Both the position numbers and the translations under genes were made by a program. Below, piece by piece: positions 44,554 through 53,459 of a stretch of 64,000 nucleotides of DNA (within the stretch, counting starts at the first letter, position 1; every line of letters begins with the position of its first letter). The DNA comes from Sporosarcina luteola (GTDB taxonomy: Bacteria > Bacillota > Bacilli > Bacillales_A > Planococcaceae). Under the pieces are notes generated by a model. The model saw nothing but the letters and a program-made list of their open reading frames with translations. It ran no database searches and was not told the origin of the DNA. The stretch is taken from the NCBI RefSeq assembly GCF_023715535.1, contig NZ_JAMBOI010000005.1, positions 62,001 through 126,000 of the forward strand, in the 5' to 3' direction.

Positions 44554-46599
44554 ATGGTATTGTTTACTAGAAAAGAGGATGTAGTTGAAAATTTTCATGG
44601 GACCGATATTCGCGATCCATACAGATGGTTGGAAAATCCTGAAGACCCTGAAGTACAACAATGGGTAGATGAACAAAATAAACGGACTCAAGATTTCCTT
44701 GCGACATTCCCGGATCGTGAAAAAGTGAAAAACAAACTGACAGAAACGTGGAACTATGTAAAGTATACTGTTCCCCAAAAAGAAGGAGACTATTTTTATT
44801 TGCACAAAAACGATGGCCTGCAAAATCAATCCGTCTTTTACCGTACAAAAGATCTTAACTCCAAAGACTTGGAAGTCGTATTGGATCCGAATACTATGAA
44901 TGACGAGGGCACTGCTGCCATAACGAATCTCTCATTCTCGAAGGATGGCAAGAGATTGGCATATGGAATTTCACTCAACGGAAGTGACTGGCAGGAAATA
45001 AAAATAAAAAACTTGGAGACAGGGAAGGATGAATCCGACCTGATTCGATTTTGCAAATTCTCAAGCATTGCTTGGAATGAAGAAGGTACAGGATTCTTCT
45101 ACAACCGTTTTCCTGATCCAGCTACTGTTTCGGCCGAAGAACAAAGTTATTACAACAAGGTGTATTGGCATGAAGCAGGCACTGGGCAGGACGATGATGT
45201 ACTCATCTATGAAGATCCTGACAACAAGGAGTTCTCCTTCAATCCGATGTTGTCTGATGACTATCGGTATCTGATCCTGAATGTATGGAAAGGAACGGAA
45301 AATAAAAGCAGGATTTATTATAAAGACCTGGAAAAAGATGAGGAATTTGTCTATCTGTTCGATAAAGGCGATGGAGAATACTCGTTCATCGGCAATGAAG
45401 GACGCACATTCTATTTCCTTACAAATGTCGATGCACCATACGAAAAAATTATTTCAGTGGATTTGGACAATCCGTCGAAGGAAAATTGGATTGATGTAAT
45501 TCCGGAGACTACCGATGTATTGTCTTTCGGAAAGATCATCAATGGAAGAATCGTAGTTGGCTATTTGCATAACGCGCATTATGAACTGAAAGTTTTTGAC
45601 CTGGAAGGCAAGCGTGGGGTTGACGTAAAATTGCCAGGATTTATTTCGTTGACTGGTTTGGCAGGCAAGAAAGAGGAACCGTGGATGTTCATCGGTTACA
45701 CATCCTACTTATCTCCGAATGCAATTGCAAGCTATAGCTTCGAGGACGGGGAACTGACGTCAATATTCCAGGAGGAAAATAAATTCAAGTCGGAAGGATT
45801 CGAGACGACTCAAGTCTTTTACCCATCGAAGGACGGAACGATGATCCCGATGTTCTTGACTCATAAAAAAGGACTGGTCCTAAATGGTGAAAACCCAGTC
45901 GTTCTTTATGGATATGGCGGTTTCAATGTCAGTTTGACACCATCCTTCTCACCAGCATTGCGCATGTGTATTGAGGAAGGCGGCGTATATGCGGTTGCCA
46001 ATTTAAGAGGCGGCGGCGAATTCGGAGAAGAATGGTACAAGTCAGGTACATTGGAACGTAAACAAAATGTATTCGATGATTTCATTTCGGCTGCAGAGTG
46101 GCTTATTTCAAAAGGTTATACGAAGAAGGAGAAGCTTGCAATCATGGGAGGCAGCAATGGGGGCTTGCTTGTTGGAGCAAGCATCACTCAGCGTCCCGAT
46201 TTGTTCGGGGCGGCAATTTGTCAAGTGCCTGTAATCGATATGCTCCGCTACCACAAATTCACGGTGGGACGCTATTGGGTGACTGATTACGGAAATGCTG
46301 AGTTGAATGCCGAAGACTTCGCTACGATGATCAAGTATTCTCCTCTTCATAATGTCAAGGAAGGCGTTGAGTATCCACCTACCTTGATTACGACGGCGGA
46401 TACGGACGATCGTGTCGTACCTGCGCACGCCATGAAATTTGCTGCGACATTGCAAGCAGCTTATTCAGGTGAAAATCCGATCTTGCTTCGTGTCGAAAAG
46501 AATGCAGGACATGGTCTCGGAAAGCCGACAGTCAAGATCATTGAAGAACAGACCGATGTCTATTCATTTCTCTTCAAAACGCTAGGCGTTACTATCTAA
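44554..46599 (+). CDS. Prolyl oligopeptidase (S9A family)
   Basis: 681-residue serine peptidase that cleaves short peptides after proline. An N-terminal segment (DIRDPYRWLENPEDPEVQQWVDEQN) and a seven-bladed beta-propeller (about residues 70-400) precede the alpha/beta-hydrolase domain. The nucleophile Ser is in GGSNGGLL (about residue 534), the Asp in TADTDDRVVPAHAMKF, and the His in NAGHGLGKP. There is no signal peptide, so it is cytosolic. ATG follows AAAAGGGGGAAATGTA. It is monocistronic. Confidence 0.95.
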   Translation: MVLFTRKEDVVENFHGTDIRDPYRWLENPEDPEVQQWVDEQNKRTQDFLATFPDREKVKNKLTETWNYVKYTVPQKEGDYFYLHKNDGLQNQSVFYRTKDLNSKDLEVVLDPNTMNDEGTAAITNLSFSKDGKRLAYGISLNGSDWQEIKIKNLETGKDESDLIRFCKFSSIAWNEEGTGFFYNRFPDPATVSAEEQSYYNKVYWHEAGTGQDDDVLIYEDPDNKEFSFNPMLSDDYRYLILNVWKGTENKSRIYYKDLEKDEEFVYLFDKGDGEYSFIGNEGRTFYFLTNVDAPYEKIISVDLDNPSKENWIDVIPETTDVLSFGKIINGRIVVGYLHNAHYELKVFDLEGKRGVDVKLPGFISLTGLAGKKEEPWMFIGYTSYLSPNAIASYSFEDGELTSIFQEENKFKSEGFETTQVFYPSKDGTMIPMFLTHKKGLVLNGENPVVLYGYGGFNVSLTPSFSPALRMCIEEGGVYAVANLRGGGEFGEEWYKSGTLERKQNVFDDFISAAEWLISKGYTKKEKLAIMGGSNGGLLVGASITQRPDLFGAAICQVPVIDMLRYHKFTVGRYWVTDYGNAELNAEDFATMIKYSPLHNVKEGVEYPPTLITTADTDDRVVPAHAMKFAATLQAAYSGENPILLRVEKNAGHGLGKPTVKIIEEQTDVYSFLFKTLGVTI

Positions 46600-46600
46600 A

Positions 46601-46640
46601 AAGAGAGGTCGTCTCGAGAGCGAGACGGCCTCTCCCTATT
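46601..46640. terminator. Bidirectional terminator between the oligopeptidase and lytH
   Basis: GAGAGGTCGTCTCG / CGAGACGGCCTCTC stem with flanking A and T runs. Confidence 0.88.
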
Positions 46641-47616
46641 TTTGCCGTTCCCAATTCCGAAGGGCTGGATACGGATCGAAAGCCCATTCAGTCCTGCCAT
46701 TGTATTTATACAATCCGTAATGGAGATGAGGAGGAAACTTCCCAGATGTTCCTTCTTTCCCATATCCGGTGCTGCCAACAAAGCCGAGAAGCGTCCCGGG
46801 TTCTACAATATCGCCTTCTTTGATGCCCTTATCAAAATAAGCCAAATGGGCAAAGTAATGATAGGTGTTATGGTTATCCCGAATACCGATGCGCCATCCC
46901 CCGTATTGGTTCCATCCCATCACTTCGATGACACCATAGGAAGTGGCGACGACAGGAACGCCGTAGCCCGCAAAAAGGTCTGTCCCTTCATGGATGCGGC
47001 GACCTCCCCATCCGCGGCTCGTGCCCCATGTACCGCGATACGTATAATGATGTCCTTTCGGGATAGGAAATACATGCCTATCCAGCTCGGCCGTTTCGAA
47101 ATGCTTATACAGTTTGGCGATTGTAAGAATCTGATTTACCGTCATTTCCCGTTTATAGTAGTGCCATAATGCAGCTTTAAATGCATTTTCATCTGGTCCG
47201 TACATCGCTAAATGGGAATACATCGTCATGAGTACATCCGCTGGGTCGGATTGGTCAGCTACCCCATCCCCGTTGCCGTCAGAACCGTGGCCGCCGAAAA
47301 GTGCGAGTGTGTCCGGTGAATTATCCGAGGGATCCGGGTTCAATATACCGAACCAATGTTCAACGGGGTATTGAATGGAAATAGGTCCGTCGGCTTTTGG
47401 AATATCATTACGCACTTGCTGGATGTTGCGTTCATATTGATCAATTGCAGCAAGGTGATACCAAGGAACCAGCTCGTTTGAGAATTGTAAATAAAAACTC
47501 ATCCGTTCCTCCATAATTTCCTTTTCACTTTTGTGATCGGAAGCGGAGACAATGTTGATGGACAGACAGAGACAGAACATTGCACCTATCGAAGCAATTA
47601 CATATTGGATACGCAC
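46636..47616 (-). CDS. lytH: Sporulation L-Ala-D-Glu endopeptidase LytH (M23 family)
   Basis: 326 residues, identical in length to Bacillus LytH, which trims cortex peptidoglycan side chains to single L-Ala during late sporulation. A signal peptide (YVIASIGAMFCLCLSINIVSA) is followed by a helical domain (DPADVLMTMYSHLAMYGPDENAFKAALWHYYKREMT) and an M23 zinc metallopeptidase domain. The zinc ligands are visible in RRIHEGTDLFAG (H-x-x-x-D) and PHLHYG (H-x-H). ATG follows AAAGGAGG. It is monocistronic and read toward the oligopeptidase gene. Confidence 0.93.
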   Translation of the reverse strand: MRIQYVIASIGAMFCLCLSINIVSASDHKSEKEIMEERMSFYLQFSNELVPWYHLAAIDQYERNIQQVRNDIPKADGPISIQYPVEHWFGILNPDPSDNSPDTLALFGGHGSDGNGDGVADQSDPADVLMTMYSHLAMYGPDENAFKAALWHYYKREMTVNQILTIAKLYKHFETAELDRHVFPIPKGHHYTYRGTWGTSRGWGGRRIHEGTDLFAGYGVPVVATSYGVIEVMGWNQYGGWRIGIRDNHNTYHYFAHLAYFDKGIKEGDIVEPGTLLGFVGSTGYGKEGTSGKFPPHLHYGLYKYNGRTEWAFDPYPALRNWERQK

Positions 47617-47762
47617 TGGGAAACCTCCTTTGTTGAATGATTAGAATTCCCCGATCGATCGATTTCATTACTTTTGTTTTCGTTAGAGAAGTTGCGTCAA
47701 AGGATGGTTTCATTTTTGAGTGATATACTTTAGAAGAGATGTTATGGAAGGGGAGAGGACGA

Positions 47763-48080
47763 ATGGAAAAACTACAATCGGTTGAGCAGTTTGAGCAGTT
47801 GAAAAATGAAGAGCGGACAATGTTCATGTTTTCAGCGGATTGGTGCCCGGATTGCAGGGTGATTGAGCCGTTCCTACCGGCTCTGGAAGCGGATTATCCG
47901 GAGTATCAATTCATTTACGTGGACCGTGATGATTTTATTGAGATTTGCCAGCAATTGGATGTCTTTGGGATTCCGAGCTTTATTGCGTTCCATAGTGGGG
48001 AAGAGGTCGGGCGTTTTGTAAGTAAGGACCGGAAGACGAAGGAAGAGATTGAGGAGTTTATTAACAGTTTGAGCGCATAA
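47763..48080 (+). CDS. Thioredoxin-like protein (YtpP-like)
   Basis: 105-residue thioredoxin fold protein with the redox motif WCPDC (residues about 28-32) in MFMFSADWCPDCRVIEPFLP. It also has the cis-Pro loop FGIPSFIAF. The WCPDC sequence differs from the WCGPC of classical thioredoxin and is typical of the YtpP-type group. No signal peptide, thus cytosolic. ATG 47763 has GGAAGGGGAGAGG; the open frame from 47739 is not supported. It is monocistronic and ends at a strong terminator. Confidence 0.9.
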   Translation: MEKLQSVEQFEQLKNEERTMFMFSADWCPDCRVIEPFLPALEADYPEYQFIYVDRDDFIEICQQLDVFGIPSFIAFHSGEEVGRFVSKDRKTKEEIEEFINSLSA

Positions 48081-48082
48081 TG

Positions 48083-48130
48083 AAAAGAGATATCGCCATC
48101 CTAGTATGGATTGGCGATATCTCTTTTTTA
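48083..48130. terminator. Terminator after the thioredoxin-like gene
   Basis: AAAAGAGATATCGCC / GGCGATATCTCTTTT perfect 15-bp stem with T run; usable in both directions. Confidence 0.92.
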
Positions 48131-48199
48131 TTATGGAAACGGATCTCTACTCTATGCGGAGCCTTTCATATCAAGCCGGCATTCATCTTCTTGTTCTTT

Positions 48200-48922
48200 T
48201 TAATTGGAAGTTAAAAAGGAATACATTTTTCCCGGGTAGTCTGTGAAGATGGCTTGTACTCCGGCTTGTTTCAAGGTATGTGCGTATGTCTCGTCATTGA
48301 CTGTGAATGTTCTGACCGGCATGCCGCTGTTAATCACTTCAGCGATGGTCGGACGAAGTGCTGCCGGGAATAGGATATGGAGTGCATCAGCTGGTATTTT
48401 GTTGAGATAATCCACTGGGTGGACAAGCACTTCCATGAATAAGGCAGCGGTTTCAATTTGAGGATTAAACCGCTTTACGGTACGGACGGCACTATGATCG
48501 AATGATGAAATGATGATGCGCGATTCCATTTGTCTCTCCGCAATCAAATCAAGAACTTTTTCGACCATTCCTTCGTATGGGAAGATATCCGATTTCAATT
48601 CAATGTTCAATTTGTGATCAGTCGGATTGAAAACATCGAGGACTTCAGCGAGTGTAGGTATTGTTTCTCCTTTGAATTCGGGTGAAAACCAGTTGCCGAA
48701 ATCGTGCTTTTTCAATTCCGCCAAGGACATGTCCTTCACATATCCTTTTCCATCCGCTGTGCGGTCGATCGATTCATCATGGATGACGACAAGTTCTCCA
48801 TCTGCTGTCATATGTACATCGAATTCAACGCCAAAGATGGGGAGGCGAGCGGCCTCCATGAAGGCAGCGATTGTGTTTTCTGGATAGTTTCCTGAAGCTC
48901 CCCTATGTGCGAATATCTCCAT
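48200..48922 (-). CDS. Glycerophosphodiester phosphodiesterase
   Basis: 240-residue cytosolic GDPD that splits glycerophosphodiesters into glycerol-3-phosphate and an alcohol. The catalytic start is FAHRGASGNYPENTIAAF (His and Arg), with the metal ligands in EFDVHMTADGELVVIHDESIDRTADG, then NIELK. Length and layout are as in bacterial UgpQ-type enzymes. There is no signal peptide. It lies downstream of the AbrB-type gene on the same strand but after a terminator-like hairpin. Confidence 0.93.
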   Translation of the reverse strand: MEIFAHRGASGNYPENTIAAFMEAARLPIFGVEFDVHMTADGELVVIHDESIDRTADGKGYVKDMSLAELKKHDFGNWFSPEFKGETIPTLAEVLDVFNPTDHKLNIELKSDIFPYEGMVEKVLDLIAERQMESRIIISSFDHSAVRTVKRFNPQIETAALFMEVLVHPVDYLNKIPADALHILFPAALRPTIAEVINSGMPVRTFTVNDETYAHTLKQAGVQAIFTDYPGKMYSFLTSN

Positions 48923-48970
48923 TTAGCTTCCTCCGATTCCGTTTGGCATTACCTTTCGCTCACAGCAAAA

Positions 48971-48995
48971 GGGCACGGATTTAGTCCCGTTGCCC
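48971..48995 (-). terminator. Terminator of the AbrB-like gene
   Basis: On the minus strand GGGCAACGG ... CCGTGCCC then TTTTG. Confidence 0.75.
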
Positions 48996-49013
48996 ACTTG
49001 CTCGGGAATATTG

Positions 49014-49295
49014 TCATTCCCAAGTCTTTCGTTCTTCAATTTCCTTTTTCAGGATTTCTGCTCCTTCAGGACTTATATACATGCCGTTGGACAGTCTTTT
49101 GTTTTCTGGGGTGATATCCCCGGTAACGATACAAGCCGAGTCCACAACATACTTACGGAAAATGATCATATCGTCATCCACGAAAATTTCCATTGGTGCA
49201 CCTTTATCAAGTTTCAATGTATTTCTCAATTCTTTTGGGATTACAATCCTGCCGAGATGGTCAACTTTCCTGACAATACCTAAGCTACGCATCAT
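49014..49295 (-). CDS. abrB: Transition-state regulator of the AbrB/Abh family
   Basis: 93-residue DNA-binding protein. The N-terminal swapped-hairpin barrel reads SLGIVRKVDHLGRIVIPKELRNTLKLDKGAPMEIFVDDDMIIFRKY, highly conserved with AbrB of Bacillus, which represses post-exponential genes in rich growth. The C-terminal half (ACIVTGDITPENKRLSNGMYISPEGAEILKKEI) is the dimer-forming part shared by AbrB and Abh. Which paralogue it is cannot be told from one copy. ATG follows AAGGAGG. It is divergent from the YitT-type gene. Confidence 0.9.
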   Translation of the reverse strand: MMRSLGIVRKVDHLGRIVIPKELRNTLKLDKGAPMEIFVDDDMIIFRKYVVDSACIVTGDITPENKRLSNGMYISPEGAEILKKEIEERKTWE

Positions 49296-49488
49296 GATCC
49301 TCCTTGAAACTTAGTATTATTGTTACTTGTCCTACTATTATACCAGTAAATTAGAAAAATACAAAAAAATGAGTATAATCTCTTTTTCTCTCCTATTCTC
49401 TCTATTCCTCTTCTAACTGCTTTAAAACGTTTAAGTATGTGATTTATTTTGATAGAATAGGAAAGTCATTTTAGAAAGGGGAACCAAC

Positions 49489-50346
49489 ATGTCAATCATC
49501 CACAAGAGACCCGTCGTATTTGACTATATTCAGATCATTGCTGGAGCGACCTTGGTCGGACTTGCATTCAATATATTTTTCTTGCCGGCGCGTATCGCGG
49601 CGGGCGGCATTTCGGGGGTCAGTACAATCCTGTATGAATTATTCGGATATAATCCTGCATATGTGCAATGGATGATAAATATCCCGCTCATCATACTGGG
49701 GCTTTTGCTCGCAGGGAAAGAGTTCAGTGCAAAGACGATAGTCGGTACTTTTTTTGTCCCATTTGTCATCTATTTGACGGGGGGCCTTCAGTTATCCGTC
49801 GACAATCCGTTTCTTAGTTCCATCTATGGCGGCATCATGCTAGGCATCGGGTTAGGAATCGTTTACAGGGGGAATGGCTCGACAGGCGGAACGGCTTTGA
49901 TTGCCCAACTCCTAAAAAAATACACAGGCATATCAAGTGGATTTTCCCAATTGATTGTTGATGGGGTTGTCGTTGTCACTTCTGCTTTCGTATTCAATTT
50001 TGAGCTTGCCTTATACGCACTCATGTCGATTTATGTAACGAGCAAAGTGATTGATTTCGTCCAGCTCCAAACGTCGCCGACAAAGCTTGTCCTTATCATT
50101 ACTGAACACGAAGAGAAGATCCAGTCAGTCATCCAGAATGAAATTGATCGGGGATTGACGAAAGTGAAATCAACGGGAGGCTATTCAAACGACGAGAAGA
50201 CAATGATTCTTTGCGTTGTGGAACAGTCCGAAGCCGTTTATTTGAAGAAATTGCTTCAAACGGCTGAGCCATCGTCCTTTGTTATTTTCCTGAATGCATC
50301 TGAAATTCTAGGACTCGGTTTTTCAAAAGCGAAGGTTCATCGTTAA
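49489..50346 (+). CDS. YitT family membrane protein
   Basis: 285 residues with five or six N-terminal transmembrane helices followed by a soluble DUF2179 domain. Diagnostic parts: LPARIAAGGISGVSTILYELFGYNPAYVQWMINIPLI in the first repeat, YRGNGSTGGTALIAQLLKK in the second, and VIQNEIDRGLTKVKSTGGYSNDEKTMILCVVEQSE in the C-terminal domain. Function is unknown in most species; some relatives are linked to thiol or antibiotic tolerance. ATG follows AAAGGGGAACCAAC. It is monocistronic. Confidence 0.9.
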   Translation: MSIIHKRPVVFDYIQIIAGATLVGLAFNIFFLPARIAAGGISGVSTILYELFGYNPAYVQWMINIPLIILGLLLAGKEFSAKTIVGTFFVPFVIYLTGGLQLSVDNPFLSSIYGGIMLGIGLGIVYRGNGSTGGTALIAQLLKKYTGISSGFSQLIVDGVVVVTSAFVFNFELALYALMSIYVTSKVIDFVQLQTSPTKLVLIITEHEEKIQSVIQNEIDRGLTKVKSTGGYSNDEKTMILCVVEQSEAVYLKKLLQTAEPSSFVIFLNASEILGLGFSKAKVHR

Positions 50347-50400
50347 AAGAAACCGGTATACAATTCCAATAAAGATGATATAATAATCTTAATTGAATAA

Positions 50401-50507
50401 TTCTTATCAAGAGAAGCTGAGGGATTTGGCCCGTTGAAGCTTCAGCAACCTCTGTAATTACAGGAAGGTGCTACCTCCAACAAGATGTGAATCTTGAGAG
50501 ATAAGAA
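50401..50507 (+). promoter_or_regulatory. SAM-I (S-box) riboswitch aptamer
   Basis: P1 is formed by TTCTTATC (50401) and GATAAGAA (50500). The conserved AGAGAAGCTGAGGGA, GGCCCGTTGAAGCTTCAGCAACC and GGAAGGTGCTACCTCCAACAAG segments are present. With S-adenosylmethionine bound, the downstream terminator forms and metA is switched off. Confidence 0.96.
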
Positions 50508-50519
50508 CGAAAAACAAAT

Positions 50520-50561
50520 GCATCTCCTCGTTCCTATCTTTTGGAACGGGGGGATTTTTAA
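50520..50561 (+). terminator. Riboswitch-controlled terminator of metA
   Basis: ATCTCCTCGTTCC / GGAACGGGGGGAT stem followed by TTTTTAA, between the aptamer and the metA ribosome site. Confidence 0.9.
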
Positions 50562-50580
50562 TTATAAAGGGGGAAACGTA

Positions 50581-51489
50581 ATGCCAATCAATATACCTGA
50601 GCATTTACCGGCACGTGAATTGTTGAAAGAAGAAAAGATTTTCGTCATGGATGAAGGGCGGGCGACGACCCAGGATATTCGTCCGTTAACTATCTTAATC
50701 TTGAATTTGATGCCCGAAAAAGAACGGACAGAGCTCCAATTGCTTCGGCTTCTCGGGAATACGCCTTTGCAAGTGAACGTTTCATTTTTAAATACCGCAA
50801 CATACGAATCGAAAAATGTTAGCAAAAATCATTTGGATTCTTTTTACACCACATTCGAACATGTCAAGAGCCGCCGTTTCGATGGACTCATCATAACAGG
50901 AGCGCCAATCGAGCATTTGAAGTTCGAAGATGTTGTTTATTGGGATGAACTGAAAGAAATCATGGAATGGTCCAAAACAAATGTAACTTCCGTTTTACAT
51001 ATTTGCTGGGGGGCGCAAGCTGCGCTTTACCATCATTACGGCATCGATAAATATGAGTTGCCGAAAAAATTATCTGGCGTTTTCAGTCATCAATTGACCG
51101 ATCCAACTGTCGAATTGGCACGCGGTTTCAATGATCTGTTCAATGCACCTCATTCCCGTTATACGTCGGTCTCAATAGATGAGATTAAACAAGATCCTCG
51201 ACTTCAATTATTGGCGGTCTCTGAAGATGCAGGTGCCTTCATCATCCTTTCAAAAGACGGCAAACATATTATGATCACAGGGCACTTGGAGTATGATGCA
51301 TGCACGCTCGGCGAAGAATACGAACGGGACTTGAAAAAAGGGATCGATATTGACGTCCCAGCAAACTATTTCCCGGACGACAACCCGGCAAAGGAGCCGT
51401 TGAACACGTGGCGCTCACATACTCATCTTCTATTCTCAAACTGGCTGAATTATTATGTCTACCAAGAAACACCTTACGAGTGGGAATAA
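50581..51489 (+). CDS. metA: Homoserine O-acyltransferase MetA
   Basis: Acylates homoserine (acetyl in most Bacillales enzymes) in methionine synthesis. 302 residues of the MetA glutamine-amidotransferase-like fold: [22 protein letters not shown] start, [28 protein letters not shown], the catalytic Cys in [16 protein letters not shown] (about residue 142), His in GVFSHQ, and [12 protein letters not shown] 50581 follows AAAGGGGGAAACGTA. It is controlled by the SAM-I riboswitch directly upstream and ends at its own terminator. Confidence 0.95.
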   Translation: MPINIPEHLPARELLKEEKIFVMDEGRATTQDIRPLTILILNLMPEKERTELQLLRLLGNTPLQVNVSFLNTATYESKNVSKNHLDSFYTTFEHVKSRRFDGLIITGAPIEHLKFEDVVYWDELKEIMEWSKTNVTSVLHICWGAQAALYHHYGIDKYELPKKLSGVFSHQLTDPTVELARGFNDLFNAPHSRYTSVSIDEIKQDPRLQLLAVSEDAGAFIILSKDGKHIMITGHLEYDACTLGEEYERDLKKGIDIDVPANYFPDDNPAKEPLNTWRSHTHLLFSNWLNYYVYQETPYEWE

Positions 51490-51499
51490 ATCCAAAGCG

Positions 51500-51539
51500 A
51501 AAAAGCAAAGCGGGGATTAAATCCCTGCTTGCTTTTTTT
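51500..51539 (+). terminator. Terminator of metA
   Basis: AAAAAGCAAAGCGGGGAT / ATCCCTGCTTGCTTTTT stem with T run. Confidence 0.9.
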
Positions 51540-51596
51540 CACCGTATATTGTAAAAGTTCTATCACACACTAGCTTTAATGGAGGTGTGTACTAAA

Positions 51597-52316
51597 ATGA
51601 ATTCGCTTTTTGAAGCAATTTCTAAAATTGCTCTTGGGGAAATGATGCTTAGAACAACTTTTGCTTTTATCATTCTAATGATACTCGCAAGATTGATGGG
51701 AAAGAAACAGATCTCACAGCTAACTTTTTTCCATTACGTTACGGGGATTACAATCGGTTCCATTGCAGCTGAGATCTCTGCCCAAACGGAAACCCCTTTT
51801 TTCGATGGTGCCGTCGCAATGATTTGGTGGGCTGTATTAACCGTGTTTGTGAATTTATTAACCATTAAATCGAAAAAAGCGAGAATTTTATTCGATGATC
51901 AACCGACCATCGTCATACACAGAGGGAAAATTAGTGAACAAGGGATGAAAAAGGCCCGTCTCACATTGAACGATCTCAATATGATGCTCCGTGAGCAAAG
52001 CATATTCGCTGTTGCAGACGTTAACTATGCGATTCTCGAAACGAACGGCCAATTAAGTGTCATGAAAAAGGCGGCCCAAGAGACTGCAACACGCAAAGAC
52101 GTGAAAGCACCTGGCAATGAGCCAAAATATATACCAACAGAAATTATTTCGGATGGGAAATTAATTAAAGAAAACTTGACTGAATTGAAGCTGACTGAAG
52201 AATGGGTTTATGAACAGCTGAAGAAAAATGGGTTCAGTAAAGTGGAGCAAGTCTATTATGCGGAAATACTGACTGATGGTACTTTGCATATTGATCAGCG
52301 AACTGAAAAGAAATAG
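51597..52316 (+). CDS. DUF421 family membrane protein (YetF/YrbG-like), second of two
   Basis: 239 residues: three transmembrane helices containing FAFIILMILARLMGKKQISQLTFFHYVTGITIGSIAAEIS, then a soluble C-terminal domain with PTIVIHRGKISEQGMKKARLTLNDLNMMLREQSIFAVADVNYAILETNGQLSV. This is the classical long YetF layout, better conserved than the copy at 34.5 kb. YetF types are found in spore-resistance operons. ATG 51597 has GGAGGTG about 13 bases upstream. It is monocistronic. Confidence 0.9.
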   Translation: MNSLFEAISKIALGEMMLRTTFAFIILMILARLMGKKQISQLTFFHYVTGITIGSIAAEISAQTETPFFDGAVAMIWWAVLTVFVNLLTIKSKKARILFDDQPTIVIHRGKISEQGMKKARLTLNDLNMMLREQSIFAVADVNYAILETNGQLSVMKKAAQETATRKDVKAPGNEPKYIPTEIISDGKLIKENLTELKLTEEWVYEQLKKNGFSKVEQVYYAEILTDGTLHIDQRTEKK

Positions 52317-52335
52317 ATAGTGTAAGGGGTGTTTC

Positions 52336-52370
52336 AATATGAGGGGAAGCTTGTTTTGCCCCTCATATTC
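52336..52370 (+). terminator. Terminator of the second DUF421 gene
   Basis: AATATGAGGGG / CCCCTCATATT stem; weak T run after it. Confidence 0.65.
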
Positions 52371-52421
52371 AATTAACGGAAACGACCAAAAACCCCGATT
52401 CGCATATTTTTCATGGTATAA

Positions 52422-52438
52422 TGAATGACAGTCATTCA
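52422..52438 (+). promoter_or_regulatory. Palindromic operator of the TetR regulator
   Basis: TGAATGACAGTCATTCA, a perfect 17-base palindrome whose first base is the last base of a TATAAT -10 box (52417-52422). The same half-sites recur before the SMR genes, so it is most likely the repressor's autoregulatory site. Confidence 0.8.
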
Positions 52439-52457
52439 GTGGAGAGGCGGACGGTAA

Positions 52458-53027
52458 TTGGATAAGAAGGAAAGAATCATAAAAGCGGCCATAGAAGTTT
52501 TTCGCAAGCAAGGCATCGAAAAGACGAAGATATCCGATATCGTGAAAGTGGCAGGGATTGCTCAAGGAACTTTCTATTTATATTTCCCATCTAAATTGTC
52601 ACTCATGCCGGCAATTGCCGAAGTGATGGTCGCAAAAACGTTAGAGATTGTGACGGATACAGTATCGGATAACGCACCGTTCCCAAAACGGATGGAGCAG
52701 CTTGTTGATGCGATTTTCGAAGTGAATGAAGAGTATCACGAAATTCAAGCACTTATCTATTCAGGTTTAGCATCGACAGAGCACTTGAAAAATTGGGAGA
52801 CCGTATATGCGCCATTTTATAAGTGGGTGAGTGAAGGCCTTCAACAAGCAATTGATGAAGGTGTAATCCGGGATTCAGTAAAACCCGATCGGACGGCGAA
52901 GCTTGTTATCGGTCTCATCGAATCTGCTGCGGAACAAATTTATTTATACGATACAGACAAGGAAGATGAAGCGGTCATTCAAAAGAATGAAGTGAAGAAT
53001 TTCTTGAAACATGCCCTTGCATATTAA
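52458..53027 (+). CDS. TetR-family repressor of the adjacent SMR pump (YvdT-like)
   Basis: 189-residue regulator. The N-terminal helix-turn-helix is IKAAIEVFRKQGIEKTKISDIVKVAGIAQGTFYLYFPSKLSLM, and the C-terminal all-helical ligand and dimer domain follows. TTG start after GGAGAGGCGGACGG. The two SMR genes follow in the same direction, as in Bacillus yvdT-yvdS-yvdR. Identical palindromic sites lie before this gene and before the pump genes, so it probably represses both until an inducer (a cationic compound in relatives) binds. Confidence 0.92.
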   Translation: MDKKERIIKAAIEVFRKQGIEKTKISDIVKVAGIAQGTFYLYFPSKLSLMPAIAEVMVAKTLEIVTDTVSDNAPFPKRMEQLVDAIFEVNEEYHEIQALIYSGLASTEHLKNWETVYAPFYKWVSEGLQQAIDEGVIRDSVKPDRTAKLVIGLIESAAEQIYLYDTDKEDEAVIQKNEVKNFLKHALAY

Positions 53028-53053
53028 TGCCTTTTATTATTGGCAATATTCCT

Positions 53054-53093
53054 TTGACAACTTGTCATTTCACAAATGAATGACAGTCAGTCA
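53054..53093 (+). promoter_or_regulatory. Promoter with TetR operator ahead of the SMR genes
   Basis: TTGACA -35 at 53054-53059. TGAATGACAGTCAGTCA at 53077-53093 matches the palindrome at 52422 in 16 of 17 positions and covers where the -10 must lie. Confidence 0.75.
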
Positions 53094-53117
53094 CCCACCC
53101 AGTTAGGAGAAAATATT

Positions 53118-53459
53118 ATGAACAAATCATGGATTTATGTAGCGCTAACAAGCTTTTTCGAGTTGGTCTGGATTTTCGGTTTCAATGTTGCCTCCGAATG
53201 GTGGCATTGGATTCCAATCGTGTTTTTCATCTTCGTCGATTTTCATTTCTTGGCGAAAGCCTGTGAAAACCTTCCGACGGGTACCGTATATGCCATCTTT
53301 GCAGCAATCGGAACAGTTGGGACCGCATTGATGGATGTGTTTATATTCGGGGAAACCCTCGGAGCAGGCAAACTGTTTTTCATTGCCATTTTAGTTGTAG
53401 GCGTCATCGGACTGAAGATTGCTGACGGCGTGGATGAAAAGAAAGGATTGGTTAAGTGA
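53118..53459 (+). CDS. Small multidrug resistance (SMR) transporter subunit A
   Basis: 113-residue proton-coupled efflux subunit with four transmembrane helices. The essential membrane Glu is in LTSFFELVWIFGFN (about residue 14), and the end of helix 3/4 reads YAIFAAIGTVGTALMDVFIFGETLGAGKLFFIAILVVGVIGLKI. ATG 53118 follows AGGAGAAAATATT. It overlaps the second SMR gene. Such pairs (YkkCD, EbrAB, YvdRS) work as heterodimers; substrates are organic cations or guanidinium, not resolved here. Confidence 0.92.
   Translation: MNKSWIYVALTSFFELVWIFGFNVASEWWHWIPIVFFIFVDFHFLAKACENLPTGTVYAIFAAIGTVGTALMDVFIFGETLGAGKLFFIAILVVGVIGLKIADGVDEKKGLVK

Noticed and set aside
53028..53117. Guanidine (ykkC) riboswitch before the SMR genes
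   Set aside because: The region holds a -35 box and a TetR-type operator; none of the ykkC conserved stems are seen.
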